A DNA stretch of 64,000 nucleotides. Origin: Codonopsis lanceolata (taxonomy: Eukaryota > Streptophyta > Magnoliopsida > Asterales > Campanulaceae). A model generated the notes under the pieces. It worked only from the letters and a program-made list of their open reading frames with translations, ran no database searches and was not told the origin of the DNA. The DNA lies in NCBI GenBank assembly GCA_013146195.2, contig CM028381.1, positions 98,458,380 through 98,522,379 of the forward strand. The letters are read 5' to 3'. Below are positions 33,889 through 47,800 of this stretch, piece after piece. How positions within the stretch are numbered: position 1 is the first letter of the stretch; every line of letters starts with the position of its first letter. Position numbers and translations under genes: made by a program.

Positions 33889-34880
33889 ATGTGCTTACTA
33901 TTATTGAGTAAAGAATTGCTTGTTAAAGGGCACGTAAGGGAGTCTTTAAATCCATGTAATGTTCCTGCACTTTTGGCACCAAAGAAAGATGGAACTTGGA
34001 GAATATGCATTGATAGCAAGGCTGTAAATAAAATCACTATGAAGCCTATTCCAAGGTTGGATGATATGCTTGACATGCTAGTGGGCGCAAAGATTTATTC
34101 AAAAAATTGATCTTTGCAGTGGATACCACCAAATTTGTATAAGAGATTGGAAGACACTTTTTGAAACTTATTGTTGTTTATTTTGATGACATTTTGTGCA
34201 ATAAGGAACAACACCCTGAACACTTACTTGGCTAAGGTGCAAGGCAACCAGTTGTATGTCAATCTCAAAAAATGTTCTCTCATGAACAATCGAGTGAACT
34301 TTCTTGGCTGCTACATTGTGACTTGTGAGTGAAGAAGGGCTACGGATGGATGATGAAAAGGTTCGAGCAATTCTTGATTGGCCAATTCCATAAAACTTCA
34401 CTGACATAAGGATGGAACCTCTAACAAAGTGGCTGATGCATTGAGCCGAAGAAACTCATTGTTAACTACTCATTCTTATAAGGTCCTTGGTTTCGACATC
34501 TTACCGGAGCAATATGACTAATTGCTCATGAATGGTTATTTATTAAAGCGGGAAAAACTTCAAGTTCCGCTAGTATCTGTAAGGATACTTATTATACAAT
34601 AGTTGCACAGTGGGAGTCTTGGAGGATCTTTTGGAAGGGACAAAACTGAAGCTCTTGTAAAGAAATGTTACTATTGGCCGCCTTTGAAGCAAGATGTGAC
34701 AAACTAAGTTCAAAGGTGTGGTATATGCCAACGAGCAAAGGGGAATGCACACAATACTCTGTTATATCAGCCCCTTCTTACTCCAAATGCTCCGTGGGAG
34801 GATCTTCAATGGACTTCATCCTTGGATTGCCAAGAACGCTTCAAGGTGAGGATAGTGCACAACGAGCAAAGGGAACGGTT
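33889..34880 (+). pseudogene. Ty3/Gypsy polyprotein relic
   Basis: The frame 33889-34110 holds the Gypsy reverse transcriptase signature NVPALLAPKKDGTWRICID, then NKITMKPIPRLDDMLD. A YFDD box (VVYFDDIL) occurs near 34165-34190, then NLKKCSLMNNRVNFLGC, then integrase pieces: a CGICQRAKG zinc-site remnant near 34715 and SMDFILGLPRT near 34808. Large internal parts are missing between these blocks and stops are frequent. No LTRs were found, so this is an internal fragment. Confidence 0.85.
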
Positions 34881-34884
34881 ATAT

Positions 34885-35040
34885 TGGCTCAGCTCGTCTG
34901 CACCCCTAGATATTACCATAACAATGCCAATGTGAATTTTTGGGAGTGAGATTATGAAAACAGACGGTTTGGTAGAGTAGGGATATTCAGGGAACGGTTT
35001 GACAGCTTTGTGATCACTCACGTACCCGAGTTTAGATATA
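34885..35040. repeat. second copy of the hAT right end plus flank
   Basis: GCTCagCTCGTctGCACCCCTAGATATTACC at about 34891-34921 reproduces the right terminus of the hAT element at 20299 and its target duplication. The following 120 bases match 20308-20425. The left part of the hAT element is absent. The junction was therefore copied after the hAT had inserted. It lies just beyond the 3' end of the SWIB/Plus-3/GYF gene. Confidence 0.82.
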
Positions 35041-35263
35041 TAATATATTAAACCAGTCTTAGTACAGTTGATCAAAAAACAAAAAGGGCACCAGGCCAGT
35101 TCCTTGAAACCTCTAGCATCTTCAGAGGGATTCTGAGTTGGGTATGCTGTTAGATCTAAGACTGGATAATTTACATGTTCAGCTACTAATTCATATTTGA
35201 CGTCCCTGTACGGACCTCCAAAAAACCCCACCTTTCCTATGCTCTAGAACTGTTCTTACTCTT

Positions 35264-35802
35264 TCATGGGAAAGCTAAATTAACAGCATCCATCAACGGG
35301 ATTGCAGCTGCTTCACTTTGATTAGCTTTCCAGACCTTGAATTTTGAGGCATATGGAGTTCCCTGGCTCCAAGCCTTCATCAATTTAAGCGACAGAGGCC
35401 CGTTCCTTTCACCATTTGGGCCTAAACAATGCCATACATTGCTTTCACGATCCTCCAGCTTCCTCTGCTTTTCTATAGCAGCACTTGACTTGTCATAACC
35501 ATCGTCATCGCTACTCAAGTCGATAAATACTGCGCTTTTCACAGTTTCAGGCTCTACATCCGCCGCTGCTTGTTTCTTTGCTGAGCCAGCAAGACAAGCA
35601 TTCTGACTCCATAGATCTTTGCAGTCAAGAAGGCTACACTTTTCTGGCAGTGCTTCAGTAACATATGCTTTTAGGCAGGTTTGCATCACCTCAGGAACAA
35701 ACATTTGACGATGTGTTGGCAGTTTCCCTTCCTGTGCAGGTGTTTCAGGCTCAAGTGTTGCTCCTTCTAGAGAAGATTCATTCCCTTGATGTTTCCTCTT
35801 TT
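35264..35802 (-). CDS. last exon: GYF-like domain and stop
   Basis: Acceptor GTTGCAG ends at 35803. The first two bases complete a codon split after the exon at 53012, giving EKRKHQGNESS. 178 residues follow to the stop at 35266-35264. The first half is polar and probably disordered, with an acidic patch IDLSSDDDGYD; the second half is the GYF-like domain. A decayed duplicate is at 27390-27720. Confidence 0.85.
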
Positions 35803-38800
35803 CTGCAACTAATAAACAAACAAATCAAACCAACATTTCAAAGGTAACCTAAGGTTTTTCTTTTGGCATCACTAATCTGTAAATGATGCAGAAATTACAT
35901 CCAACAAGCAAACAGCAAATACATGGAAGATAGCAGTTAATTGGAGCAATGATTATTCAAGCGTAACCAACATGTAAAGTTAATTCTTCAAATTAGCCAC
36001 AATAGTTTGATAATGTGAAACAGTTATCATACTCCCAACTCATAGCAGGTGAATCATCCCTGACAACCATTCATCAATATATCAATAGAACCCTGAAAAG
36101 GGTCTTTAGACAAAGGAGACCAAAATGTGTTAATTAATGACCAATCTAGAACCAAAACAAAATTTTCAAGAACTATCTAACAAACAGCATATAAAGAGAA
36201 ACCTTAGTTGGGTTAAAGCATGAAAGTATTTGAGTAAAGAAGGCATGAATAATTCGTGGCCTATCGAACAAATGGTATATAAACAGAAACTTGTGCATGG
36301 TTCCTCAAAAGAATGACAGTTTTAACTAAAAGAAGGCATGAATGTCGCAAGAATATACTCGGAAATTGCCTCCCCACAATTTTTAAGTTGGCAAGTCACA
36401 AAGGAAGGAAATTGAGAAGAAACAGTAATAGTCATCCATATATATGATGATAAGAAGCGTGCCCATGGTCAGCAAACACAAAATTAAGCATAGAAAATAC
36501 CTGTCAGAAGATTTGACCTATGAAACCCTATGATGTACTCACAATGCAATGTGTTTCTTTATGTCCTTTTTTCCAACTAGGCTTAGCAATATGTTTCTTT
36601 TTGTTTTTTCATATGACAGACGCCCAAGGTGTTGAACTTTTCATATGAAAAATGTTCAACAAACTAAATATAATAGCTAATGTTATAAGGAAAATATCAA
36701 TTTCTTCTATCTATGGTGTAAGAAGCAATGAAGACGTAGCTACCCAAGTTATAACTAATAGTAGTGCAGAATAAAGGAAAACAAATCTGAGGAGAAAACA
36801 TCATTAGGACAAAAGGAAATGCTGAAGGAAAATCTGAGGATGAAAACAAGGACTGCTGGAGCCCTTGAATATATCCAAAGCCAGTATTGTTAACTAGAGA
36901 AAGGAAACAAGCGAAGAATTGGCAGTTCTTAGAAATTGTGAGAATGACTTCTAATTGTTTTGGGAATACACAAGGAACGAACTAGTAGATATGTGTAGAG
37001 TTTGCTTTGTTTCCATAAGGAAGGGCACGCAGCAAATGTGGAATGGAGATGCAAAAAAACAGTTAGCATAAGACGTAAAACAAGTAGATTTGTAAAGGAT
37101 GTACCTTGATTTTAGATGGTGGCAGCTCAAAGCAAATATGTTGAATGAAGATGTAAGACATTGTTACAAGAAAAAACCTGCGGCTCTATGGCAACTTGCA
37201 TTCCTGGCTTAAAGAAACACAGAATCTATGAAGAAGCAACTCTGCTGAAGATAGACGCCCAAGATACCTCAGAAACCTATGTTATCGAGATTTATATATG
37301 TGGTGTGTGGTTATGTTTTTACACATCAGATCCAAAGTAAAGGTGGTGATGATGAAGCGAGTACCCAGTGATCTTGGCGAGAATGATACTGAACAACAAC
37401 AAATGATTGAAGTTTCTCTCAAAGCAAAATGATGCGGAACTGCTTTAGGATCCCATGCTTAGAAGTAGAACATCAAGAATGGGAGTGACCATAACCAATC
37501 AGAAATTTCAAAGTAAATGAAAACCAAAACATCCATTTATAGGCCTAAATCACTAAACTGCAACTATGCACGTTTACTAAAATACCCCTAATACTTAAAT
37601 ACACAAATAACCATATATACGTAAATATTTTTTTGGTAAGTGAAGTATTATATACGAAAAGCGTCAAAACAAGTGACGCGTCCTTTGTACAATAGAGTGA
37701 ATATACAAAAAATCTCAAGCTACTCTAGATGGAAGGAATTCACAATTTTTGCAAGAGAGACGGTAGAAGACTGGAAAAGATCCACGAACTCAAAACACCA
37801 AAAAAACATAGTGCACAGAAAAGTGACTTTTAGCTGCTCTAAAGTCCGTTTCTCATTGTCAAAAGCCCTCCTATTCCTCTCCTTCCAAATGATCCAACAA
37901 ACCATCATATACACATAAATATTAAGATAAATAAATATCCTATTTGCTCACCAATCAAGGGAATGCGACTACATGTAAGAAATTGGATGCTATTATCTTT
38001 TTTTTGGAAAGTATAAGTGGCATTATACATAATAGTGTTCAAAATGTGAGGCAAAAACCTAGAGGTCCTTGGTTCCAATACCCATACCAAGGGGTCATAT
38101 TTACCTATAAAAAAAGACGCAAATAGTAGTTTTAAAGCAATTTTATACTCCATCCATTCTACCCAAAAAGTCCATATCCATTCGACCCAAAGAGTCCATG
38201 TTTGAAAAGTCTAAGGGATATAAAGTGTTATTAGAATTAACCATAATTACAAAAAAAAAAAAAATTATAAGATAGATAATGTAGATCAAGGCGTCAAATT
38301 AGGTGACGCGTCCTTCTACACAGGGGGTATACAAGTCAAGAGAATTAAAAACCGAAAATCTATCCATACTATTAACAAAAGAATTTCCTAAATTAGGATC
38401 CAATTCTGAACACCAAAAACGAAGAGTCTGGAACACGTTCTCCCTGATGCGATAGTCTGACTCTTTGTTAGCAAAGATTCTACGGTTTCTGTCCTTCCAG
38501 ATTGTCCACCAAATTGTTAGAGGAGCTGTATCCCAAACAGTGCTATGTTTCCTTCTACTCTTGTACAGCGACCACCCTTGCAAAAGCTGAATGGCAGTCC
38601 TTGGCATGATCCAAGAGATACCTGCCATACGGAAGAAAGAGATCCATATATCACTAGTTACTGAATAGTGAAGAAGAAGATGATTTACTGCCTCCACCTC
38701 TTTTTTGCATGTAAAACACCAATTGACAAAAATCCTCCCACGAGCTCTCAGATTGTCCCCTGTCAAGATCGCTTCCCTTGCAGCTTCCCAAGTAAAAAAA

Positions 38801-41800
38801 TCCGCTTTACTTAGAGCCCTCGTTTTTCATATTTCCTTCCAAGGAAAGGGAGTGACGACCTCGTCATTCAGAAAATAATAAAAAGATTTAACTGAGAATT
38901 TCTTCCTCTTCAACCCAGACCAGGTAACTCTATCTTCCTCCAACTCTGACCGCTTGACATCATATAGCAGCTCAAACAACCAATTAATATATTCAATTTC
39001 CCAGTCTTGCAGCTCTCTTCGGAACTTAGGATTCCATGAGACAGTCCCATTGGTATTAATCGCGAGCTCACCAACTCATCTCAATTCAACAATGAATTAT
39101 AAGAGCATCCACAGTGGTTCCCTTTATTAACACCCTAAAACCCTTTTTAGGGTTTTTTTACAACACTTAAGCCCACAGTGGACACCCTATCAATCACCCT
39201 ATCCCTAAAAAAAGCTAATTCTCCCCCAACTTATTGGGTGAGTTTTAGCCGGCCTCCATTCATCTCTTTCTTCTCTCTCCCTCACATATCTCCTTCTCCA
39301 TTGGTTTTCTTCCTAGTATTCGTTCTCTTTCAAAAATTTTGTTCCAAAATTTAAAGAAGGCGGCAAAAACTGAAATTTTTTTGGCTTGATCAGAGCATCC
39401 AGTTTTTGGCTAAAATTTTGATGTATTAGAGTGGAGAGCCTATGAATTAAATAAACAACTCAACTCACATCATCACTTTGATGATGGTATGCTTTCTCAT
39501 TTTTCCATTTTCTTTTTCAATTAATTTAGTGTATTTTTTACAGTATCATTTCCCTTTTTTATTATTTATAATTTAAAATTATGGGTATATTCATAATATT
39601 AAAAAGTGTGACAAAAATTTATTTAAATAAAAATAATTGATATAATCAAAACATATAATATAATTTTCATAAAATATAAAATTTAAATGTATAAATATTT
39701 TGTTTCAATTGCGGTAAGAAAATAAAAAAATATAAAATAGAAATATATTGATAGTTAGGTTTGTTAGTTAAGATGTCACCAATTCAAAGGGTTATATAGA
39801 GGGTGCTCATTGGAGTTGAAACTTTTTTAAAGGGCCTCTAAAAAGGTTTAGGGGGTTATATAAAGGGTGTTTTAGGGTGCAACCATTGTGGATGCTCTAA
39901 AGACTGTCACCACACCACACCAATTATCCTTCCAGAACCTAACCCTACCTCCTTTACCAAACTCAAAAATAACAAACTTTTAAAGGAGTCCCACCCTTTC
40001 ATAATACCTTTCCAAACTCCCAACCCATGGGAAGACATCACTGCCCTAAGGAACCATAAGTGGCTCCCTTCACCATGCTTGCCTACTACAATTTTCCTCG
40101 ACAACACCTCCCTATCCTCCATGAATCTCTACAGCCACTTTCCCACAACCATAATTACAAAAATGCTTGAGCATAGTCAAGATGTTTATATCAAATATGG
40201 AGGGTAAAGTGAAAAGTTTTGGAAATTGTAGGCATAAAAAAAAAGAATAGAATGGATGGAATATTAGAATTGTGCTGTTGGACATTCTTGCTTGCAGCAT
40301 ATCTAGTGTTAAGAACCCAACCCATATCAACATATCCTTGTCCAAGTGTCACATTTCCAATGCACTTCGTGCATTTTGAAGATGACATTCAACATAATCT
40401 GAAGCTCCTCGTATATAATCCTAAGCCTCCAAAAAAAGATACTGGAGGAAAAAGGGGGACAGGGACTCACTGGCCTGACAATGCAGCTGACCATAGTGGT
40501 ATTATCTACAAAGGAATAACCAAATTAAAGCCTAAATAAACCTGGCTTTATTCGGTGTCCAACACCAGATAAAGCATTGCCTGTTCTTTAGTTAATGGCA
40601 TTTTATGGCAGCCAATTACACCTTAAACAGACCTACACACTGGAAAATCTAACTTATTTCTTAGTACTTATGCACATGACCTTCATCACCACCATCAAAA
40701 ACTATTGAGGATATTCAAATTCAACTTTACCAAAGGACTCCCCAGATCATGACAAAAGAAACGGTGCGCAAGGTGCCAATCAAGGCCCTAAGAGAACAAT
40801 TATTTGAAGAGTCATTATTCCTGACTGGTACAAAGACCAACTAAATACAGGTGAAATTCCAGTTATACTTCTTGTTTAGTTACCAATTCATCCAAAAGCT
40901 TAAACTGTTAGATAGAGGCTCAACAACGTATATCAAGCTTAACACGCCCCAACACCCCAACACGTGTGACCTGTCCCCACGTGGAGAGATACACAAACAT
41001 GTCTCACAAACCAAATAGAGACACAACATGCACTCACAATAATCCGGGTAACAAATGCAAGCGAGATGAACCCACAACCTTGCCAAACCACTGATACTAT
41101 GCTAAGTTACCAACTCATCTAAAAGCTTAAGCTATTAGATAGGGGCTCAACAATGTATATCAAGCTTAACACTTCCCTACAAGATTCACTTTCCAAAGAT
41201 TGCATAAAAAAGGGTTAAGTAGTATTTTAACCAACGTACTATTAGCGGGAATCCAAAATAACCCTATGCTTTCATATTTACCAATATACTCAATTTCGAG
41301 GGAAAATGTTAGAATTTTACAAATGATTTGGATAAAATGTTACCAATTTCGTTAAGTTTCCACCCAAATTCATTAACGGAGCATTGATGTGAACGTTTAA
41401 GGGTTTTTTCATAAAAATTCTAAGTGAAGGGCATCTCCATGTTATATTTAATAGACATCAAACTACGTCACAATCACAATTAAGTCCCTAGATTATTGCA
41501 AAAAAGGCCAGAAAGCCTTCTTCCCCAAAGAAATTTTCAGTAAAGTCCCTAGGGTTTGAAAAAGGCCAAGACGTTATCTTTCTAATTCGCAGCCATGGAA
41601 ACCATAATTCTCCGCCAACTAGACGACATCCAACGTGAGGGAAAGTAACAATGATTAACCCATTAGAAAATCTCCCAAACTCATCTTCTAGCTTAAACCC
41701 CAATATTTTCTTCAAGAAATCGCAGCTTTTGTGAAAAAATGATTGAGAAATTGAATGATTCTGGAATGGTGGAGCTCACTGGAAAACTAATGGGGATGGC

Positions 41801-44800
41801 AATCATTGTTTACTATCTGGTTAAAGCATTTGTGTCTTTCCTTCGCTCCTATTTCGGGGGCAGCCCAAACCGCCGCCGTTGCCACCTCAATCGATGTCGA
41901 TGTCGTACATCCGTTCGTGTGGTACGATTCAACCCCAATGCCTTCAAACCCTAGATGTACGATTCGACCCCATTTGTGTCTTTCCTTCGTTGTTACTTTC
42001 CCTCACGTTGGATGTCGTCTGGTTGGCTGAGAATTATGGTTTCCATGGCTGCGCATTAGGAAGATAACCTCATGGTCTTTTTCAAATCCTAGGGAAAATT
42101 TCTTTGGGGAAGAAGGATTTCCGGCCTTTTTTGCAATAATCTAGGGACTGAATTGTGATTGTGACATAGTTTGATGACTATTAATTATAACATGGAGACA
42201 TCCTTCACTTTGAATTTTTATGAAAGAAACCCTTAAACGTTCACATCATAGCCCAGTTAACGAATTTGTATGGAAACTTAACGAAATTGGTAACATTTTG
42301 TCCAAATTATTTGTACACTTCTAACATTTTTCCCCTGAAATTGAGTACATTGGCAATATTGGTAAATATGAAAGCACGAGGTTATTTTGGGTTCCCGCTA
42401 ATAGTATGTTGGTTAAAATACTAGTTAACCCTAAAAAAATCAGTGCATACTTGATCAGAATCCTTTTGATGGTAGAATTTACGAAGTTTATCCTGTCCGA
42501 CTCCTCAACATTCAAACCAAGTATTTTTTGTCCACCGAAATCTCGTCAAGAATCTGCCTTCCCCCGACAAATGCATGTTGAGACTTTCGAATCACGCTTC
42601 TGTTAAACAATAGACCATTAGTGAAAATCTTATGGGCAGTCCCACTAAACTGAGAGGCTGTAAACTTTGATCACACGCATCTTGGATGTCGCGATAAAGC
42701 AAATAAAAGGAGGGATCAAGTCTTTTCTGAAATCCAGTAACACCAACCAGCAACTTTGGTAGATGCTAAAGCCATACCATTGGACCTGGATATCCTGTTA
42801 GACCTCCACTCTGCAGAAAGGTCTCTCCAACCACAGATTTTCCCTAAAATTGCATTAAGCTCCAATAATAAAGTCTGCTCCATCCATCCCAAAATTATTG
42901 TCCTGTTTGACCCAGCACACATATTAAGGAAAAACAATTGACTTGCTTATTAATATCTTATTAATATTGGAATGATGTGTAGTTTCCTTTTTTTTTATAA
43001 GAGTATTATAAAATATAATGAGCGTAAAAAAAGGAGACGCATCCTATGTACACGAGAAGTATACAAAAACCACCAATAACTATGAGCTAAGATATTCACA
43101 AAATTTCTAAAAGGGCTTATACCCTGCGAAACCTCCTTGTAACCCCAAAAAGACAACAGATGGAGAATTTGATTCTTAAGATCAGCCATGCTCCTTTCTT
43201 CGTTCTCAAAAGCTCTAGCATTCCTTTCTCTATAAATAGTCCAACTCGCTACTAACGGCACAGTTCCCAAAAGGAATTTCTCTTCTTCCGTTTATACAAA
43301 GACCAAGCCCAAAACAAATCAATGACCCAATACGACATCACCCAGGACACGTGAAATAAATTCAGGATGAAGTCCCACAGATCCCTCGCAACTGGACAAT
43401 GAAGAAGGAGATGATTAACACTTTCAGCATCCCTCTTGCACATGAAGCACCAATTAGTGTATATCTTGTTTCTCCTCAAATTATCTCCTGTCAAAATGGC
43501 TTCGTTGGCAGCTTCCCACATAAAGAAACCCACCCTAGGAGGAGCCTTCGTTTTCCACGGAAAAGATTTATCCACAATCCGCATTTTCTGGTAAAAAAAC
43601 TTCACAGGATACAACCTATTCTGCACCTCTTCCCACAAAGCCGTGTCCTCATTATCCTTGTTGATCTTCTGATTGAACAGATGTTCAAAAGCACATGTGC
43701 ATGTGGTCCGTAATTTTGGATGGAAGGAGTATTTTTCTTATATTTATATTATATATTAGGTGCTTCCATTTAGTTTTCATTTGATTTTATATTTCCTTAA
43801 ACCACCTAAAAACCAATCTAATGGTTTTTGTTAAGTAGCCAACTCATCCAAAAAAGATGTTAGAGATAAGGCCTAAATATGTATATCAGACATGCATTTC
43901 CTCTCACATGTGACCCAGCTCCTATGTGGAGGGGTTAGCTTAGGTCAGGGATGTCAATAGATTAGTTTATCCATCTGGTGTATTTATGTTACTTTCAAGG
44001 TGATAAACATCTCAGATAAGCTAATAAATTTATGAGATTAACTGATTATCTGATACAGATAGGGATATCCAATAAGTTTAAAATCCAATCCATCTATATA
44101 ATCAACAATAAATGATGTATAGTATTTTCTTATTAAATAAATGATTATAGTATTTCTTATGCAATTATAGGAAAATTGGTTAACAATGACGAGCAATCAA
44201 TCTAAAACAAAGAGCTAAACTTAAATCCTCATTTTTTTGAACTTTTCAATGTTCTGTCAACCCAAAACAATTGTTTTACTGATTATCTGTTGTAGTGAAT
44301 TTGGATTTTGAATATAACATGTTTACAGAGTCTTCAAATGGGAAAGTTATTTGGAAATGACATCCATTATTCTAAAATCTTATGTTCTTGTAGCAATTTC
44401 GGGTGCATATATGATTGTGGATTACTTGGACATACCCCCTCCAATTATCAGTAATCGAACACCTAATAATTCGCAATTTGGAATAAGGAAATAACTATCA
44501 GGATCATAGTTGGATATATCTGAATCCATTTACATGGATTTGAATTGTCCATATCCAATCCATTTGGGATCCAGTTTGCAAGGCAAAGGGGGTGCACCAT
44601 ACACAGAAGAGGTTGCGAACTTGTATGATAAAATAATATAGGTGAAATAAAAGCAATTGTGATGACTCGAACTCCAAGACATCGCTAAAACCAACACTCT
44701 GAGACCATGTTAAGTAAGCAACTCATCCAAAAGCTTAAATTGCTAGAGAGAGGGGACAACAATCTATATCAAGCTTTAGCTGTTTTTGATCATAAGCAAA

Positions 44801-47800
44801 GAAAAAATTGCTAAACCACCATTATTAATTTGGATAGTTTAGTTGGCTTTCTAAAAACCACTGAACCAGCAGCAGCTAGATGAGTTGGTGTCATCAACAT
44901 GGCATCATAGTCCTGATTTCCCATAGTCTTGGGTTAAAATCTTCCAAGTTGCATCTAGTTCTGTTTAGCTGTGCACTCGCTTCTTAGTGTTTTTCCTTCC
45001 CAAATGTGGATGGGGAGTTTAAAAGCGGACGTGTGTGCTCTCGACCTGATAGATAGATCGCAATGATAACAATTAAGGCAATGGGATCGGACATACTAAC
45101 TCACTGACAAATCCTTGAGACAAATAAGGCCATCTTCAGAAAGTTGACCAGTATTTGTATCAAGGAAAATAGAAGTTGTCAATCTGGAGGAAATAGAAGC
45201 AATCGTCTTTAAACCTAAAGATGAGAAAGAAAGAAAGATAGATGAAGAATATATCTCTAGGTGGCTTTGTCCACATGGCAACAAAGAGTGGGTGATCACA
45301 ATCCTTGTACACTATTTTATGTCAACATTGAGGATGCGCCAAGTCCTACTAGTTTTTCACTACAAACATTAGCTCCTTCCCTTCCCATCCCATAAGACTG
45401 GCTATTTATAAGAACATTGGAGCTGGTCCCAGTTCAGTCAAGGGAGGAGCAATTCCATTTGGGAGACAGTTCCGATCGGTGTTTGGTAGATTATTTGGAA
45501 AGAAAGAAACAGGAGAAATTTTTATAATGAAGAAGCATCAGTGGCCCAGCTGAAAGACTGTCTTTTGCACACCTTGTTCCTATGGTGTAACGAGACAGGG
45601 TCTTCTCTTGGCCCAACCGGTCTTTCTTTTGTGGATTTGTGTATAGCCTTAACTTTGGGTAGTTTTTTTTTTTGTATACCTCTAGTGTACAAAGGACGTG
45701 TTACCTGTTTTGACGCCTTTTAATATAATTTACTTATCCAGAAAAGAGCATGTGCGCAATGTCAATCATCCAGAACTTTCCTCCCAGCGACGGATCTCAC
45801 TTAGCATGCGGATCAGCCATTATTTTCTATTTTATCTCCTTCATTGATAATGAATGATTTGCTTCTCTTGCTCATTAATTTGATGATTTCAAGCAGACTT
45901 CAATTACCAATTTCTTAAAGTGTGTACATTTGTAAGACTACAAATGCCAATTAGTACGCTATGGCAACGGTAAATCTGAAAGAGGAAGGGAATCTCTCTC
46001 ATAATTTCCCTTTCAGGGCAAAGATCAAGCATGCTCTTGCAACTCACGAAAAGTTTCCTAACTTTTTTTTTTGATAAGTAAATGTTTCTATAAATATGCG
46101 CCAAAAGAAGACGCTGCCTATGTACACAAGAAATATACAAAAAAAATTACTCTGCAATAGAGATGTTCTCCGCAAAATCTGCAAAGGATTACCCCCTTGC
46201 GCAATAAGCTCATGACACCAAAAGAACATAGTCTTCAGACACAACTTCTTAATTTCTTCCATCGTCCTCTCTTCATTTTCAAAACATCTTCCATTTCTTT
46301 CCTTCCACAAGTACCAGCACACTGCCAAAGGGGCCATACTCCAAAAATAGTTTATCTTTTTCCTCTTATACAAAGAACAGCTTTCCATCAAATGCTTCAC
46401 GGATCTTGGCATAACCCAAGAGACGTTGAACAGATTAAACACATAATCTCAGAGCTTCAGAGCCTCCTAGCTACAGAACATTCTCCTCATCCTCCTTACA
46501 CAGAAAGCATCTATTCACAAAAATTATTTTTCTCTTTCGCAAATTGTCTCCGGTAAGGAGGGCTTCGTTAACAGCTTTCCACATAAAAAAGCTCACTCTG
46601 GTTGGCACCTTGGTTTTCCATACATTCCTCCATGGAAAAGAACCAACTTTATACATCATCTTCTCATAAGTCTTGTTCTTCTCCCCCTCCCACACTGCTT
46701 TATCCTCCCCTCTTCCACTGATCTTCTGAGTGTACAGGAACTCAAAAAACTGCACTAAGGAGTCCATCTCCCAGTCTTGAGGATTCCTTCTAAAAGAAGG
46801 ATTCCAAGTGATACCTTCGCCTTCCACCTGCATAACCTCTTTGGCAAAGACATTTTCATTTCTTGAAATGTTGAAGAGCAATGGAAAGGCTCTACACAAT
46901 TCCATATCACCACACCATCTGTCCTTCCAAAACTGAATTGACTCACCATCACCAATTTCATAAGAAATCCACCGCTTCAGCATTTCTCATCTTTTCCTAA
47001 TTCCTTTCCACACATTAACCCCGTAAGTCATATGCACCACGTTCGGATTCCACTTGTTCACACCTTGCTCATATTTGCCCACTACCACCTTCTTCCATAG
47101 AGCTTTTTCCTCAATAACATATTTCCACAACCATTTCCCCATAAGAGCGTTATTGAAACTCTTTAGATTTTTGATTCCTAAACCTCCCACTTTCATGCTG
47201 GAGCAAACCGTCTCCCACTTAACCAAATGGTATTTCTTTTCCGTTGCATTACCTTCCCAAAGAAAATCTCTCTCAAATTTCTCCAATCTTGAAACCACAA
47301 ATGCCGGCATTCCAAAGACTGTCATAAAATATGTGGGCAGGTTAGATAGAGTACTCTTAATGAGAGTCAATCTTCCACCTTTCGACAAGTATTGCTTTTT
47401 CCATCCTGCCAGCCTACGCTCAAATCTTTCTATAATCGGAATCCAGATGTTCTTGCTCCTTGAACTAGCCCCGAGAGGGAGACCTAAATATGCTGTCGGA
47501 AACTTACCCACTCTGCATCCAAAAAAACCTGCCAGATGATCTAGATTAGTCACTTCCCCTACCGGAAACACCTCGCCTTTATGGATATTGATCTTTAGCC
47601 CAGAGGCCACCTCAAAAAAAAGTAACATTAGGCGAAGGTATCCCAGCTGAGAGTGGTCAGCCTCGCAGAACACAAGGGTATCATCAGCAAATAACAAGTG
47701 TGAGATCTGCAGCTCGTGATCACTTCCTGTACCCACTTCGAATCCCCGGATCAGATTTTTGGCTACCGAAATATCCATCATCTTACTCACGGCCTCCATG

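Noticed and set aside
47054..47539. 161-codon plus frame
   Set aside because: Antisense shadow of the LINE reverse transcriptase, whose minus frame carries the known motifs.
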